From Pseudarthrobacter enclensis (GTDB lineage: Bacteria > Actinomycetota > Actinomycetes > Actinomycetales > Micrococcaceae), in contig NZ_KQ758599.1 in assembly GCF_001457025.1 (NCBI RefSeq), positions 496,001 to 560,000 on the forward strand: a DNA stretch of 64,000 nt, written 5' to 3'. Below the pieces are notes generated by a model. The model ran no database searches. It saw nothing but the letters and a program-made list of their open reading frames with translations, and was not told the origin of the DNA. Below are positions 57,516 through 64,000 of this stretch, piece after piece (position 1 is the stretch's first letter; each line of letters opens with the position of its first letter). The position numbers and the translations under genes were made by a program.

Positions 57516-57905
57516 CTAGGAAGCCCTGCTCCTGAGCTCGTCACGGATTTCGGTCAGCAGGGCGATCTGCGGGTCTTCGGCAGATTCTTCCTTAACGTCC
57601 TGGTTGATGCCGAGCCGGCGGTTGCGCCGCTCGATCATCATGTTCATCGGCAGGACCACCACAAAATAGATGGCGGCGGCGATCAGCACGAACGAGATGA
57701 CCGAGGAAATGACCCGGCCATACAGGAAGCCCTCCCACTGCATGTCTTCAATGCCCTTGGCGCTGAACAGGCGCCCGATCAGCGGGGTGAGCAGGCCTTC
57801 CACGATGGAGGTGACAACGGCGCCGAACGCGGCACCCATCACCACCGCGACGGCAAGGTCAACGACGTTGCCCTTCATGATGAAGTTCTTGAATCCAGTC
57901 AACAT
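57516..57905 (-). CDS. mscL: Large-conductance mechanosensitive channel
   Basis: A 129-aa channel that opens under membrane tension to release solutes during osmotic downshock. It begins MLTGFKNFIMKGNVVDLAVA, with the conserved pore helix AVAVVMGAAFGAVVTSIVEG, a second span (ISFVLIAAAIYFVVVLPMNM) and the cytoplasmic helix LLTEIRDELR. The start is ATG 57905: a TAGCTT box lies 7 nt upstream, so the message may be leaderless. TTG 57914 would add three residues. Confidence 0.95.
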   Translation of the reverse strand: MLTGFKNFIMKGNVVDLAVAVVMGAAFGAVVTSIVEGLLTPLIGRLFSAKGIEDMQWEGFLYGRVISSVISFVLIAAAIYFVVVLPMNMMIERRNRRLGINQDVKEESAEDPQIALLTEIRDELRSRAS

Positions 57906-58012
57906 GGATTCCAAGCTAGCCGAGTTCTATTAACCCTGCGTGAACCTGGGCCCCCTTTGTGGGCCCGTGTTGGGAACCCCGGACGTCCGTGGACCGTTGT
58001 GGACACCCGGCC

Positions 58013-58894
58013 CTAGGGATACCCAGGCGCCGCTCCCACCCCGAAGTACTCCTCCAGCGTGTTGATTCCGCGGTTCACCATATCCGTGGCCGCCTCCACG
58101 CCGATATAGCGCAAATGCCACGGCTCGTAGTAGTACCCGGTGATCTCGTGGAACATCCACGGATACCGCACCACAAACCCGAACCGGTGCCCGTTGGCTT
58201 TCGCCCACACAGCCGCCGGCTGGTCCGCGAAACACGGCTGGAAGGCGCACGCACCGCCGCCGTCCGCAATGTCGAACGACCACCCCGTCTGGTGCTCGGA
58301 ATAGCCTGGCCGGGCGCTCGCCGTATCCGCATCCGCCTGGCCGCGGGACGCCACGTAACCGTTATAGGTGGTCACCTGGGTCGCGTAGGAGCGGTACCCG
58401 CTCGCCAGGACCATGACGACGCCGTCCCGCGCCGCCGCTGCGAACATCGCCTCGGCCGCTGCCGCCGTCGTGCTGTTCAGCAGTGCGGACTCGCCGGTTG
58501 CGGACGTCCTGACGGCGGGCCCCGCCAAGTCCGCCGGCGCATACGCCGCCGGTACCAGCGGGCGATGCTTGTTGACTACCACCCACGGGCTTGCCGGATC
58601 CGTCAGCGAGAACTGGCGGGGGAGCGCTGCCGAGGGTGACGGTGCAGCGGTGGCTGACGGAGGTGTTTCACCCACGGTGGCGGCCTCCGGAGCGGGTGCC
58701 GCGGTGGAGGGGACCGGCGTCGGCGAAGGTACAGGGGAAGCAGGCACAGGCGCGGACGACGACGGGACGGCCTGGGGTGCCTCCGGCGTGCAAGCGGTCA
58801 GGACAGTCAGTCCGGCCCCCACGGCGAGGAAGCGGGCAAAGCTGCGCCGCGTGGTGCCCGCCGTTCCGGAAGCCGCATCACAGTCGTAGCACAC
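58013..58894 (-). CDS. D-alanyl-D-alanine carboxypeptidase lipoprotein (VanY/M15B)
   Basis: A 293-aa enzyme that trims the terminal D-Ala of peptidoglycan stem peptides. The N terminus (TTRRSFARFLAVGAGLTVLT, then Ala-Cys) is a signal peptide with a twin-Arg motif and lipobox, so the mature protein is probably anchored in the outer leaflet. A Pro/Ser/Ala-rich spacer of about 60 residues follows. The zinc site is visible in SEHQTGWSFDIAD (His and Asp) and YYEPWHLRYIG (catalytic Glu and His). GTG 58894 lies 5 nt after the coaA stop, so it is probably co-transcribed with coaA. Confidence 0.9.
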   Translation of the reverse strand: MCYDCDAASGTAGTTRRSFARFLAVGAGLTVLTACTPEAPQAVPSSSAPVPASPVPSPTPVPSTAAPAPEAATVGETPPSATAAPSPSAALPRQFSLTDPASPWVVVNKHRPLVPAAYAPADLAGPAVRTSATGESALLNSTTAAAAEAMFAAAARDGVVMVLASGYRSYATQVTTYNGYVASRGQADADTASARPGYSEHQTGWSFDIADGGGACAFQPCFADQPAAVWAKANGHRFGFVVRYPWMFHEITGYYYEPWHLRYIGVEAATDMVNRGINTLEEYFGVGAAPGYP

Positions 58895-58899
58895 CTGTG

Positions 58900-59865
58900 C
58901 TAGACCTTCCTCAGGAGCATGCGGCGGATAGTGTGGTCCGCCTCTTTGGTGAGCACCAGCTGCGCCCGGCCGCGGGTGGGCAGCACGTTCTCCTCCAGGT
59001 TGGGCTCGTTGATCCGCTTCCAGATGTCCCTGGCCGTGCTTTCAGCCTCGTCATCGGACAGGCTCGCGTACCGGTGGAAGTAGGACTCCGGCTGCGCGAA
59101 CGCGGTGCTCCGCAGCTTCCGGAACCGGTCCACGTACCACTCCTCGATGTAGGAGGTCTTGGCGTCCACGTAAATGGAGAAGTCGAAGAAGTCGCTCAGT
59201 GCCAGCCCCTGCCGGCCGTCATGCCGCGGGCGTGCCGGGGCCAGCACGTTCAGGCCCTCGACGATCAGGACGTCAGGGCGCCGCACCACCACTTCCTTGT
59301 CCGGAACGATGTCGTACGTGACGTGCGAATACCAAGGCGCGCGGACTTCCTCGGCCCCACCCTTGATCTCGCTGACGAACCGCAGCAGCGCCCGCCGGTC
59401 ATAGGACTCCGGGAAGCCTTTGCGGTCCAGCAGCTGCCGGCGCTTCAACTCGGCCAGCGGGTAGAGGAAGCCGTCCGTGGTGATCAGCTCCACGTTGGGG
59501 GTGCCGGGCCAGCGGCGCAGCATCTCGCGCAGCACGCGCGCAATGGTGGACTTGCCCACCGCCACCGAGCCGGCCACGCCGATCACGAACGGCGTCCGCT
59601 GGGTCTGCTCGCCCAGGAAGGTGGTGGTTGCGGCATGCAGCTGCCCGGCCGCCTCAACGTACAGGTGCAGAAGCCGGGACAGCGGAAGGTACACCTCGCG
59701 GATTTCCTTCATGTCCAGGGGATCGCCAAGGCCACGCAGACGGACAATGTCCTCTTCGTTCAGGGGTTGTTCCATCTGGGCGGCCAGCCTGGACCAGGTC
59801 TGCCGGTCCAGCTCCACGAACGGAGAGGCACCCTCTCCATTCGCCTCGTTGCGTTGCAAAGTCAC
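58900..59865 (-). CDS. coaA: Pantothenate kinase, type I
   Basis: Phosphorylates pantothenate, the first step of CoA synthesis. The product is 321 aa from GTG 59865, which gives [20 protein letters not shown] and a length close to the mycobacterial enzyme. The P-loop is [20 protein letters not shown]; other conserved parts are [20 protein letters not shown] and [20 protein letters not shown]. The frame is open a further 27 codons upstream without a ribosome binding site. A CAGAAT box lies 7 nt before the GTG. Confidence 0.94.
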   Translation of the reverse strand: MTLQRNEANGEGASPFVELDRQTWSRLAAQMEQPLNEEDIVRLRGLGDPLDMKEIREVYLPLSRLLHLYVEAAGQLHAATTTFLGEQTQRTPFVIGVAGSVAVGKSTIARVLREMLRRWPGTPNVELITTDGFLYPLAELKRRQLLDRKGFPESYDRRALLRFVSEIKGGAEEVRAPWYSHVTYDIVPDKEVVVRRPDVLIVEGLNVLAPARPRHDGRQGLALSDFFDFSIYVDAKTSYIEEWYVDRFRKLRSTAFAQPESYFHRYASLSDDEAESTARDIWKRINEPNLEENVLPTRGRAQLVLTKEADHTIRRMLLRKV

Positions 59866-59986
59866 GTTAGAGATTCTGCCCCGCGCTCCGCGCATAGCGA
59901 AATGGAGCAGGGCCGGGGCGCGGCGCCACCTGCAAGAACGGCTCAAGAATCGGATTCCGGGTTTCTAGCAACCAGCCTGCACCCGA

Positions 59987-59992
59987 TACCCT
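59987..59992 (+). promoter_or_regulatory. Predicted -10 box of glmS
   Basis: TACCCT ends 7 nt before ATG 60000. There is no ribosome binding site before the start, which supports a leaderless transcript. Confidence 0.45.
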
Positions 59993-59999
59993 TGACTCT

Positions 60000-61892
60000 A
60001 TGTGTGGAATCGTGGGTTATGTAGGCCGTTCTGTGAACGGTGCGGTTGATGGTCACAGCGCCTTGGACGTTGTCCTTGAGGGTTTGCGCCGGCTGGAGTA
60101 CCGCGGTTATGACTCTGCCGGTGTTGCCGTGGTGTCCGAGGGCGCCATTGAGGCGCGGAAGAAGTCCGGGAAGCTGAGCAACCTGCTGGCTGAGCTGGAG
60201 GAGCGTCCGCTGCCGGAAACCCTGACGGGCATCGGCCACACGCGGTGGGCCACGCACGGCGGCCCCACGGACCGCAACGCGCACCCGCACCTGGCCGATG
60301 AGGGCAGGCTCGCGGTGATCCACAACGGCATTATCGAGAACTTTGCCGAGCTCAAGCTTGAACTGATCGACAAGGGCGTGAAGTTCCTGTCCGAGACGGA
60401 CACCGAGGTTGCTGCCGCGCTGCTGGCGGACATCTTCCGGAACCAGCTCGGCGGGGACGTCTCCAACGGCGGCCTGACCCGCGCCATGGAGCTGGCCTGC
60501 CAGCGCCTCGAGGGTGCGTTCACGCTGCTGGCCGTCCACGCGGACCAGCCCGACGTCGTCGTCGCTGCCCGCCGCAACTCACCGCTGGTGGTGGGCCTGG
60601 GCGAGGGGGAGAACTTCCTGGGCTCTGACGTGTCGGGGTTCATTGATTACACCCGCCGGGCGGTGGAGCTGGGCCAGGACCAGATCGTCACCATCACCGC
60701 GGACACGGTGGAGATCACCGACTTCTTTGGGAACCCGGCCGCCGGCAAGGAATACCACGTGGACTGGGACCCGGCCTCGGCGAAGAAGGGCGGCTTCTCC
60801 TCGTTCATGGAGAAGGAAATCCATGACCAGCCCGACGCCGTGGCGCAGACCCTGCTGGGCCGCTCCGACCTCGAGGGCAAGCTGACGCTCAGTGAGCTGC
60901 GGATTGATCCGGAGCTGCTTAAGAAGGTCAACAAGATCATCGTCCTGGCCTGCGGCACCGCCGCGTACGCGGGCACGGTGGCGAAGTACGCGATTGAGAA
61001 CTGGTGCCGGATCCCCACCGAGGTGGAGCTCGCGCACGAGTTCCGCTACCGGGACCCGATCCTGGACGAGAACACCCTGGTGGTATCCATCTCCCAGTCC
61101 GGCGAGACCATGGACACCCTGATGGCTGTCCGGTACGCCCGGGAACAGGGCGCGAAGACCATCTCGATCTGCAACACCAACGGATCGACCATCCCGCGTG
61201 AGTCCGACGCCGTGCTGTACACGCATGCCGGCCCGGAAATCGCCGTCGCCTCCACGAAGGCGTTCCTGGCCCAGATCACCGCCGCGTACCTGCTGGGCCT
61301 GTACCTGGCGCAGCTGCGCGGGAACATCTTCTCCGGCCAGATCGCGGACGTCCTGGCGGACCTGAACAAGATCCCGGCGAAGATCCAGGCCATCCTGGAT
61401 AACGCCGGGCCGCTGCGTGAACTGGCACGGTCCATGGCGGACGAGAAGTCCGTGCTGTTCCTGGGCCGGCACGTGGGCTACCCGGTGGCACTCGAGGGTG
61501 CGCTGAAGCTCAAGGAGATCGCGTACATCCACGCCGAGGGCTTCGCCGCCGGCGAGCTCAAGCACGGCCCGATCGCGCTGATCGATGAGGGCCAGCCGGT
61601 GTTCGTGGTGGTCCCGTCCCCGCGCGGCCGCGACTCGCTGCACGCCAAGGTGGTCTCCAACATCCAGGAAATCCGTGCCCGCGGCGCCCGGACCCTGGTC
61701 ATCGCCGAAGAAGGCGACGAAGCCGTCCAGGCCTACGCCGAACACGTCTTCTACGTCCCGGAAACCCCCACCCTGCTCATGCCGCTGCTGACCACCGTCC
61801 CGCTGCAGATCTTCGCCGCCGAACTCGCCGCCGCGAAGGGCTACGACGTGGACCAGCCCCGCAACCTCGCCAAGAGCGTCACCGTCGAATAG
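60000..61892 (+). CDS. glmS: Glutamine-fructose-6-phosphate aminotransferase (isomerizing)
   Basis: A 630-aa enzyme that makes glucosamine-6-P from fructose-6-P and glutamine, the entry step to amino-sugar synthesis. The N-terminal class II glutaminase domain has the nucleophile Cys directly after Met (MCGIVGYVG) and GHTRWATHGGPTDRNAHPH. Two SIS isomerase domains follow (VLACGTAAYAGTVAKYAIEN; SISQSGETMDTLMAVRYARE), and the end DQPRNLAKSVTVE is the family C terminus. A strong terminator follows. Confidence 0.98.
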   Translation: MCGIVGYVGRSVNGAVDGHSALDVVLEGLRRLEYRGYDSAGVAVVSEGAIEARKKSGKLSNLLAELEERPLPETLTGIGHTRWATHGGPTDRNAHPHLADEGRLAVIHNGIIENFAELKLELIDKGVKFLSETDTEVAAALLADIFRNQLGGDVSNGGLTRAMELACQRLEGAFTLLAVHADQPDVVVAARRNSPLVVGLGEGENFLGSDVSGFIDYTRRAVELGQDQIVTITADTVEITDFFGNPAAGKEYHVDWDPASAKKGGFSSFMEKEIHDQPDAVAQTLLGRSDLEGKLTLSELRIDPELLKKVNKIIVLACGTAAYAGTVAKYAIENWCRIPTEVELAHEFRYRDPILDENTLVVSISQSGETMDTLMAVRYAREQGAKTISICNTNGSTIPRESDAVLYTHAGPEIAVASTKAFLAQITAAYLLGLYLAQLRGNIFSGQIADVLADLNKIPAKIQAILDNAGPLRELARSMADEKSVLFLGRHVGYPVALEGALKLKEIAYIHAEGFAAGELKHGPIALIDEGQPVFVVVPSPRGRDSLHAKVVSNIQEIRARGARTLVIAEEGDEAVQAYAEHVFYVPETPTLLMPLLTTVPLQIFAAELAAAKGYDVDQPRNLAKSVTVE

Positions 61893-61902
61893 CGTCCCTG
61901 AC

Positions 61903-61943
61903 AGCGGAAACCCCGGGCCCAACGGCCCGGGGTTTCCGCTTTA
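61903..61943 (+). terminator. Intrinsic terminator of glmS
   Basis: A perfect 17-bp stem (61903-61919 with 61924-61940; AGCGGAAACCCCGGGCC and complement) with a CAAC loop is followed by TTA. Confidence 0.88.
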
Positions 61944-62018
61944 AGTCCAGACTTTGCGCTGATGGCGGATAACACTCATGACCGGCCTGCAACGTCCTCC
62001 GCACGATAGGCGTCACCG

Positions 62019-62024
62019 TAGAGT
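62019..62024 (+). promoter_or_regulatory. Predicted -10 box of acpS
   Basis: TAGAGT ends 6 nt before ATG 62031, with no ribosome binding site between, suggesting a leaderless transcript. Confidence 0.45.
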
Positions 62025-62030
62025 AGTGCC

Positions 62031-62378
62031 ATGATCGTTGGCATTGGGGTAGACGTAGTAGACATCGAACGGTTTGGCCGCCAGCTGGAACGGACGCCGG
62101 GCCTTCGGGACAGGCTGTTCGTACCGGCCGAGCGGGAGCTGAACACGCGGTCCCTGGCCGCCCGGTTCGCGGCCAAGGAAGCCGTGGCCAAGGTGCTCGG
62201 CGCACCGGCCGGCATGAACTGGCAGGACTGCTGGATCGGCCTGGACCAGAACGGACCCACCGTCCAGGTCAAAGGCACCGTCCTGGCCGTGGCAGAGGCC
62301 AAGGGCGTCAAGCGCTGGCACCTCTCCATCAGCCACGACGGCGGGATCGCCACCGCAACGGTCCTGGCCGAGGGCTGA
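62031..62378 (+). CDS. acpS: Holo-[acyl-carrier-protein] synthase
   Basis: The 115-aa enzyme transfers 4'-phosphopantetheine from CoA to acyl carrier protein. The signature is complete: [20 protein letters not shown] with the metal-binding Asp, then [19 protein letters not shown] with the second metal-binding Glu, and [18 protein letters not shown] at the end. It follows glmS and shares the CoA theme with coaA. The next gene starts 30 nt downstream on the same strand. Confidence 0.96.
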   Translation: MIVGIGVDVVDIERFGRQLERTPGLRDRLFVPAERELNTRSLAARFAAKEAVAKVLGAPAGMNWQDCWIGLDQNGPTVQVKGTVLAVAEAKGVKRWHLSISHDGGIATATVLAEG

Positions 62379-62408
62379 CCCGGCCCGCCGCCCAGGGACC
62401 CGACACCC

Positions 62409-64000
62409 ATGATCAGCGCCTACACCGGAACCCAGGTACGGGAAGCGGAACAGCCGCTCCTCGCTGCCGGGCTGGGTGACGTCCTGATGCAGCGCGCCGC
62501 CCACGGCCTGGCCAACGCCGTCATCACTGAACTGCGGGCCCGCGGCCACCGCCTGTACGGCAGCCGCGTGGTCGTGCTGGCCGGCAAGGGCAACAACGGC
62601 GGGGACGGCCTGTACGCCGGGGCGTTCCTCGCCGCCCGCGGGATGCGGACGACGGCGGTACTCACCGGCGGCGCGGCGCACCCGGCGGCACTGGCTGCTT
62701 TCCGGCGGGCGGGCGGCCGGGCCGAGAAACTTGACGGGGCGGCGCAGGACGGGCTGGCCGCGGAAGCCGCGCGCGCCGACGTCGTCATCGACGCCATCCT
62801 GGGCACTGGCGCCACCGGCGGGCTGAGGGGGGACGCCGCAGGGCTCGTGGAGGCTGTAAGCCGGGACCTGGCGGGCGCTGACCGGGGCGGATTCGTGGTG
62901 GCCTGCGACCTGCCCAGCGGCGTCAACGCCGATACCGGCGAGGCTGCCGAACCGGTGCTGCGCGCCGATCTGACGGTGACGTTCGGCGCCGCCAAGGCGG
63001 GCCTGCTGGCTGACCCCGGCGCCGACTACGCCGGCCGAGTCGCCGTGGTTCCCATCGGCATCGAAGAGCACCTTCCCGGCCCTGCCCTGCGGCGGCTGGA
63101 ACCAACAGACCTTGGCCGAATCCTGCCGCACCCGGCACGGCGGGCACACAAGTATTCACGCGGCGTACTGGGCATCGTCGCGGGTTCCACGCAATACCCG
63201 GGCGCTGCCGTGCTTGCCTGCCGCGGCGCCCTGGCCGCCGGCGTCGGCATGGTCCGGTACCTTGGCCCGCCGGCCGTCGCTGACCTGGTGCGCCAGGCCT
63301 GCCCCGAGGTGGTCTGCAGCGACGGAACCGTGGCTGACAACCGCGTCCAGGCATGGCTCGTCGGCTCCGGCATGGGTCCCGGGGACCACGAACAACTGGC
63401 CCGGGCCGCCGACGCCATCGCCTCGGGACTCCCGGTGGTGGCCGACGCCGGTGCGCTGCCCGCATTGCCCTCCCGTCTCGACCCCCACGTGGTGCTCACA
63501 CCGCACGCCGGCGAACTCGCCGCCCTGCTCACACGCCTGGAAGGGCGGGACGACGCACGCTTTGGAGACCGTGATGCCGTGGAAGCCGCCACCCTTGACG
63601 CTGCCCGCAAAGCCGCCACCCTGACCGGGGCAACGGTCCTGCTCAAGGGACCCGCAACGCTGGTGGCCGCACCCGAAGGCACGGTCTTCAGCCAGGCGGA
63701 CGGCACCCCCTGGCTCGCCACTGCCGGCAGCGGCGACGTGCTGGCCGGCGTCATCGGTGCGCTGCTCGCCCAGGCGGGTCCCGGCGTCTGGCTTTCCCGC
63801 TCCCTTGGGATCAGCGGCGGCGGGCACTGGACTGTGCTGGCCGCGCTGGGAGCCTCGCTGCACGGCCTCGCCGGCACGGCTGCCTCGGACGCGCGGTCCG
63901 GCGGCCCTGTCACCGCGGGCGCCATTGCCGACGCCATACCGCAAACCTGGGGTAAAGTCAGCATGCTTAGTAACTCTGGAGCGTCGAAACGTAATAGTCA
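62409..64000 (+). CDS. nnr: Bifunctional NAD(P)HX epimerase/dehydratase (3' end outside window)
   Basis: The frame is open from ATG 62409 to the end of the window without a stop (530 full codons). It repairs hydrated NAD(P)H. The N-terminal epimerase (YjeF_N, about residues 1-215) has VVLAGKGNNGGDGLYAGAFL, DAILGTGATGGLRG and CDLPSGVNADTGE. The C-terminal ADP/ATP-dependent dehydratase (about 225-520) has KYSRGVLGIVAGSTQYPGAA, VLTPHAGELAALLTR, KGPATLVAAPEGTVF and ATAGSGDVLAGVIGALLAQA. The segment VWLSRSLGISGGGHW (near 63790-63835) inside the last domain looks like a local insertion. Little of the protein should be missing. Confidence 0.93.
   Translation, partial: MISAYTGTQVREAEQPLLAAGLGDVLMQRAAHGLANAVITELRARGHRLYGSRVVVLAGKGNNGGDGLYAGAFLAARGMRTTAVLTGGAAHPAALAAFRRAGGRAEKLDGAAQDGLAAEAARADVVIDAILGTGATGGLRGDAAGLVEAVSRDLAGADRGGFVVACDLPSGVNADTGEAAEPVLRADLTVTFGAAKAGLLADPGADYAGRVAVVPIGIEEHLPGPALRRLEPTDLGRILPHPARRAHKYSRGVLGIVAGSTQYPGAAVLACRGALAAGVGMVRYLGPPAVADLVRQACPEVVCSDGTVADNRVQAWLVGSGMGPGDHEQLARAADAIASGLPVVADAGALPALPSRLDPHVVLTPHAGELAALLTRLEGRDDARFGDRDAVEAATLDAARKAATLTGATVLLKGPATLVAAPEGTVFSQADGTPWLATAGSGDVLAGVIGALLAQAGPGVWLSRSLGISGGGHWTVLAALGASLHGLAGTAASDARSGGPVTAGAIADAIPQTWGKVSMLSNSGASKRNS

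Overview
The window looks like a Micrococcaceae chromosome, most like Arthrobacter/Pseudarthrobacter. This rests on high-GC actinobacterial codon use, an spc operon without rpsN (as reported for Micrococcus luteus), long Ala/Glu/Lys-rich tails on several ribosomal proteins, many GTG/TTG starts, and several genes whose start codon lies 6-7 nt after a TANNNT -10 box, as in leaderless mRNAs. No tRNA, rRNA or CRISPR array was found. The assignment comes from reading the sequence; no database search was run.

Layout. 1-2.4 kb: 3' end of fusA, then tuf with its own promoter and terminator. 2.5-8.4 kb: a 1376-aa polytopic membrane protein of unknown role, a 41-aa single-pass peptide and a GH1 beta-glucosidase on the minus strand. 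8.7-20.8 kb: S10 operon (rpsJ to rpsQ), terminator, then the spc operon (rplN to rplO, secY, adk). 20.9-27.1 kb: map, a DUF2975/XRE pair, a three-gene sugar or glycerol-phosphate type ABC importer without an ATPase, and a P1-family (DmpA-like) peptidase. 27.2-31.4 kb: infA, rpmJ, rpsM, rpsK, rpoA, rplQ, truA; no rpsD lies between rpsK and rpoA.

31.4-50.1 kb: a block of pilus genes between truA and rplM, which are near neighbours in many actinobacteria. It holds a histidine kinase/response regulator pair, a small Hpt-like protein whose phospho-accepting His appears replaced, and two complete head-to-tail minus-strand Tad (Flp/type IVc pilus) loci. Each locus encodes TadE, TadG, CpaB, TadZ, TadA, TadB and TadC. 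Together they carry three Flp pilins and one prepilin peptidase. The loci are clearly homologous, but the distal one has a visibly different base composition.

50.1-64 kb: rplM-rpsI, a decayed IS481-family element inserted at a CCTAG site, two membrane glycosyltransferases, glmM, mscL, a VanY-type D,D-carboxypeptidase lipoprotein, coaA, glmS, acpS and the start of a fused NAD(P)HX epimerase/dehydratase gene that runs off the window. glmS and glmM supply amino-sugar phosphate for the cell wall, the carboxypeptidase trims peptidoglycan, coaA and acpS make and attach the CoA-derived phosphopantetheine arm, and the polyprenol-type glycosyltransferases probably decorate the envelope.

The most unusual content is the tandem double Tad locus with its neighbouring two-component genes and degenerate Hpt-like protein. 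Second are the well-delimited IS481 remnant with an RBS-sequestering hairpin and the intrinsic terminator buried in the 5' end of truA.
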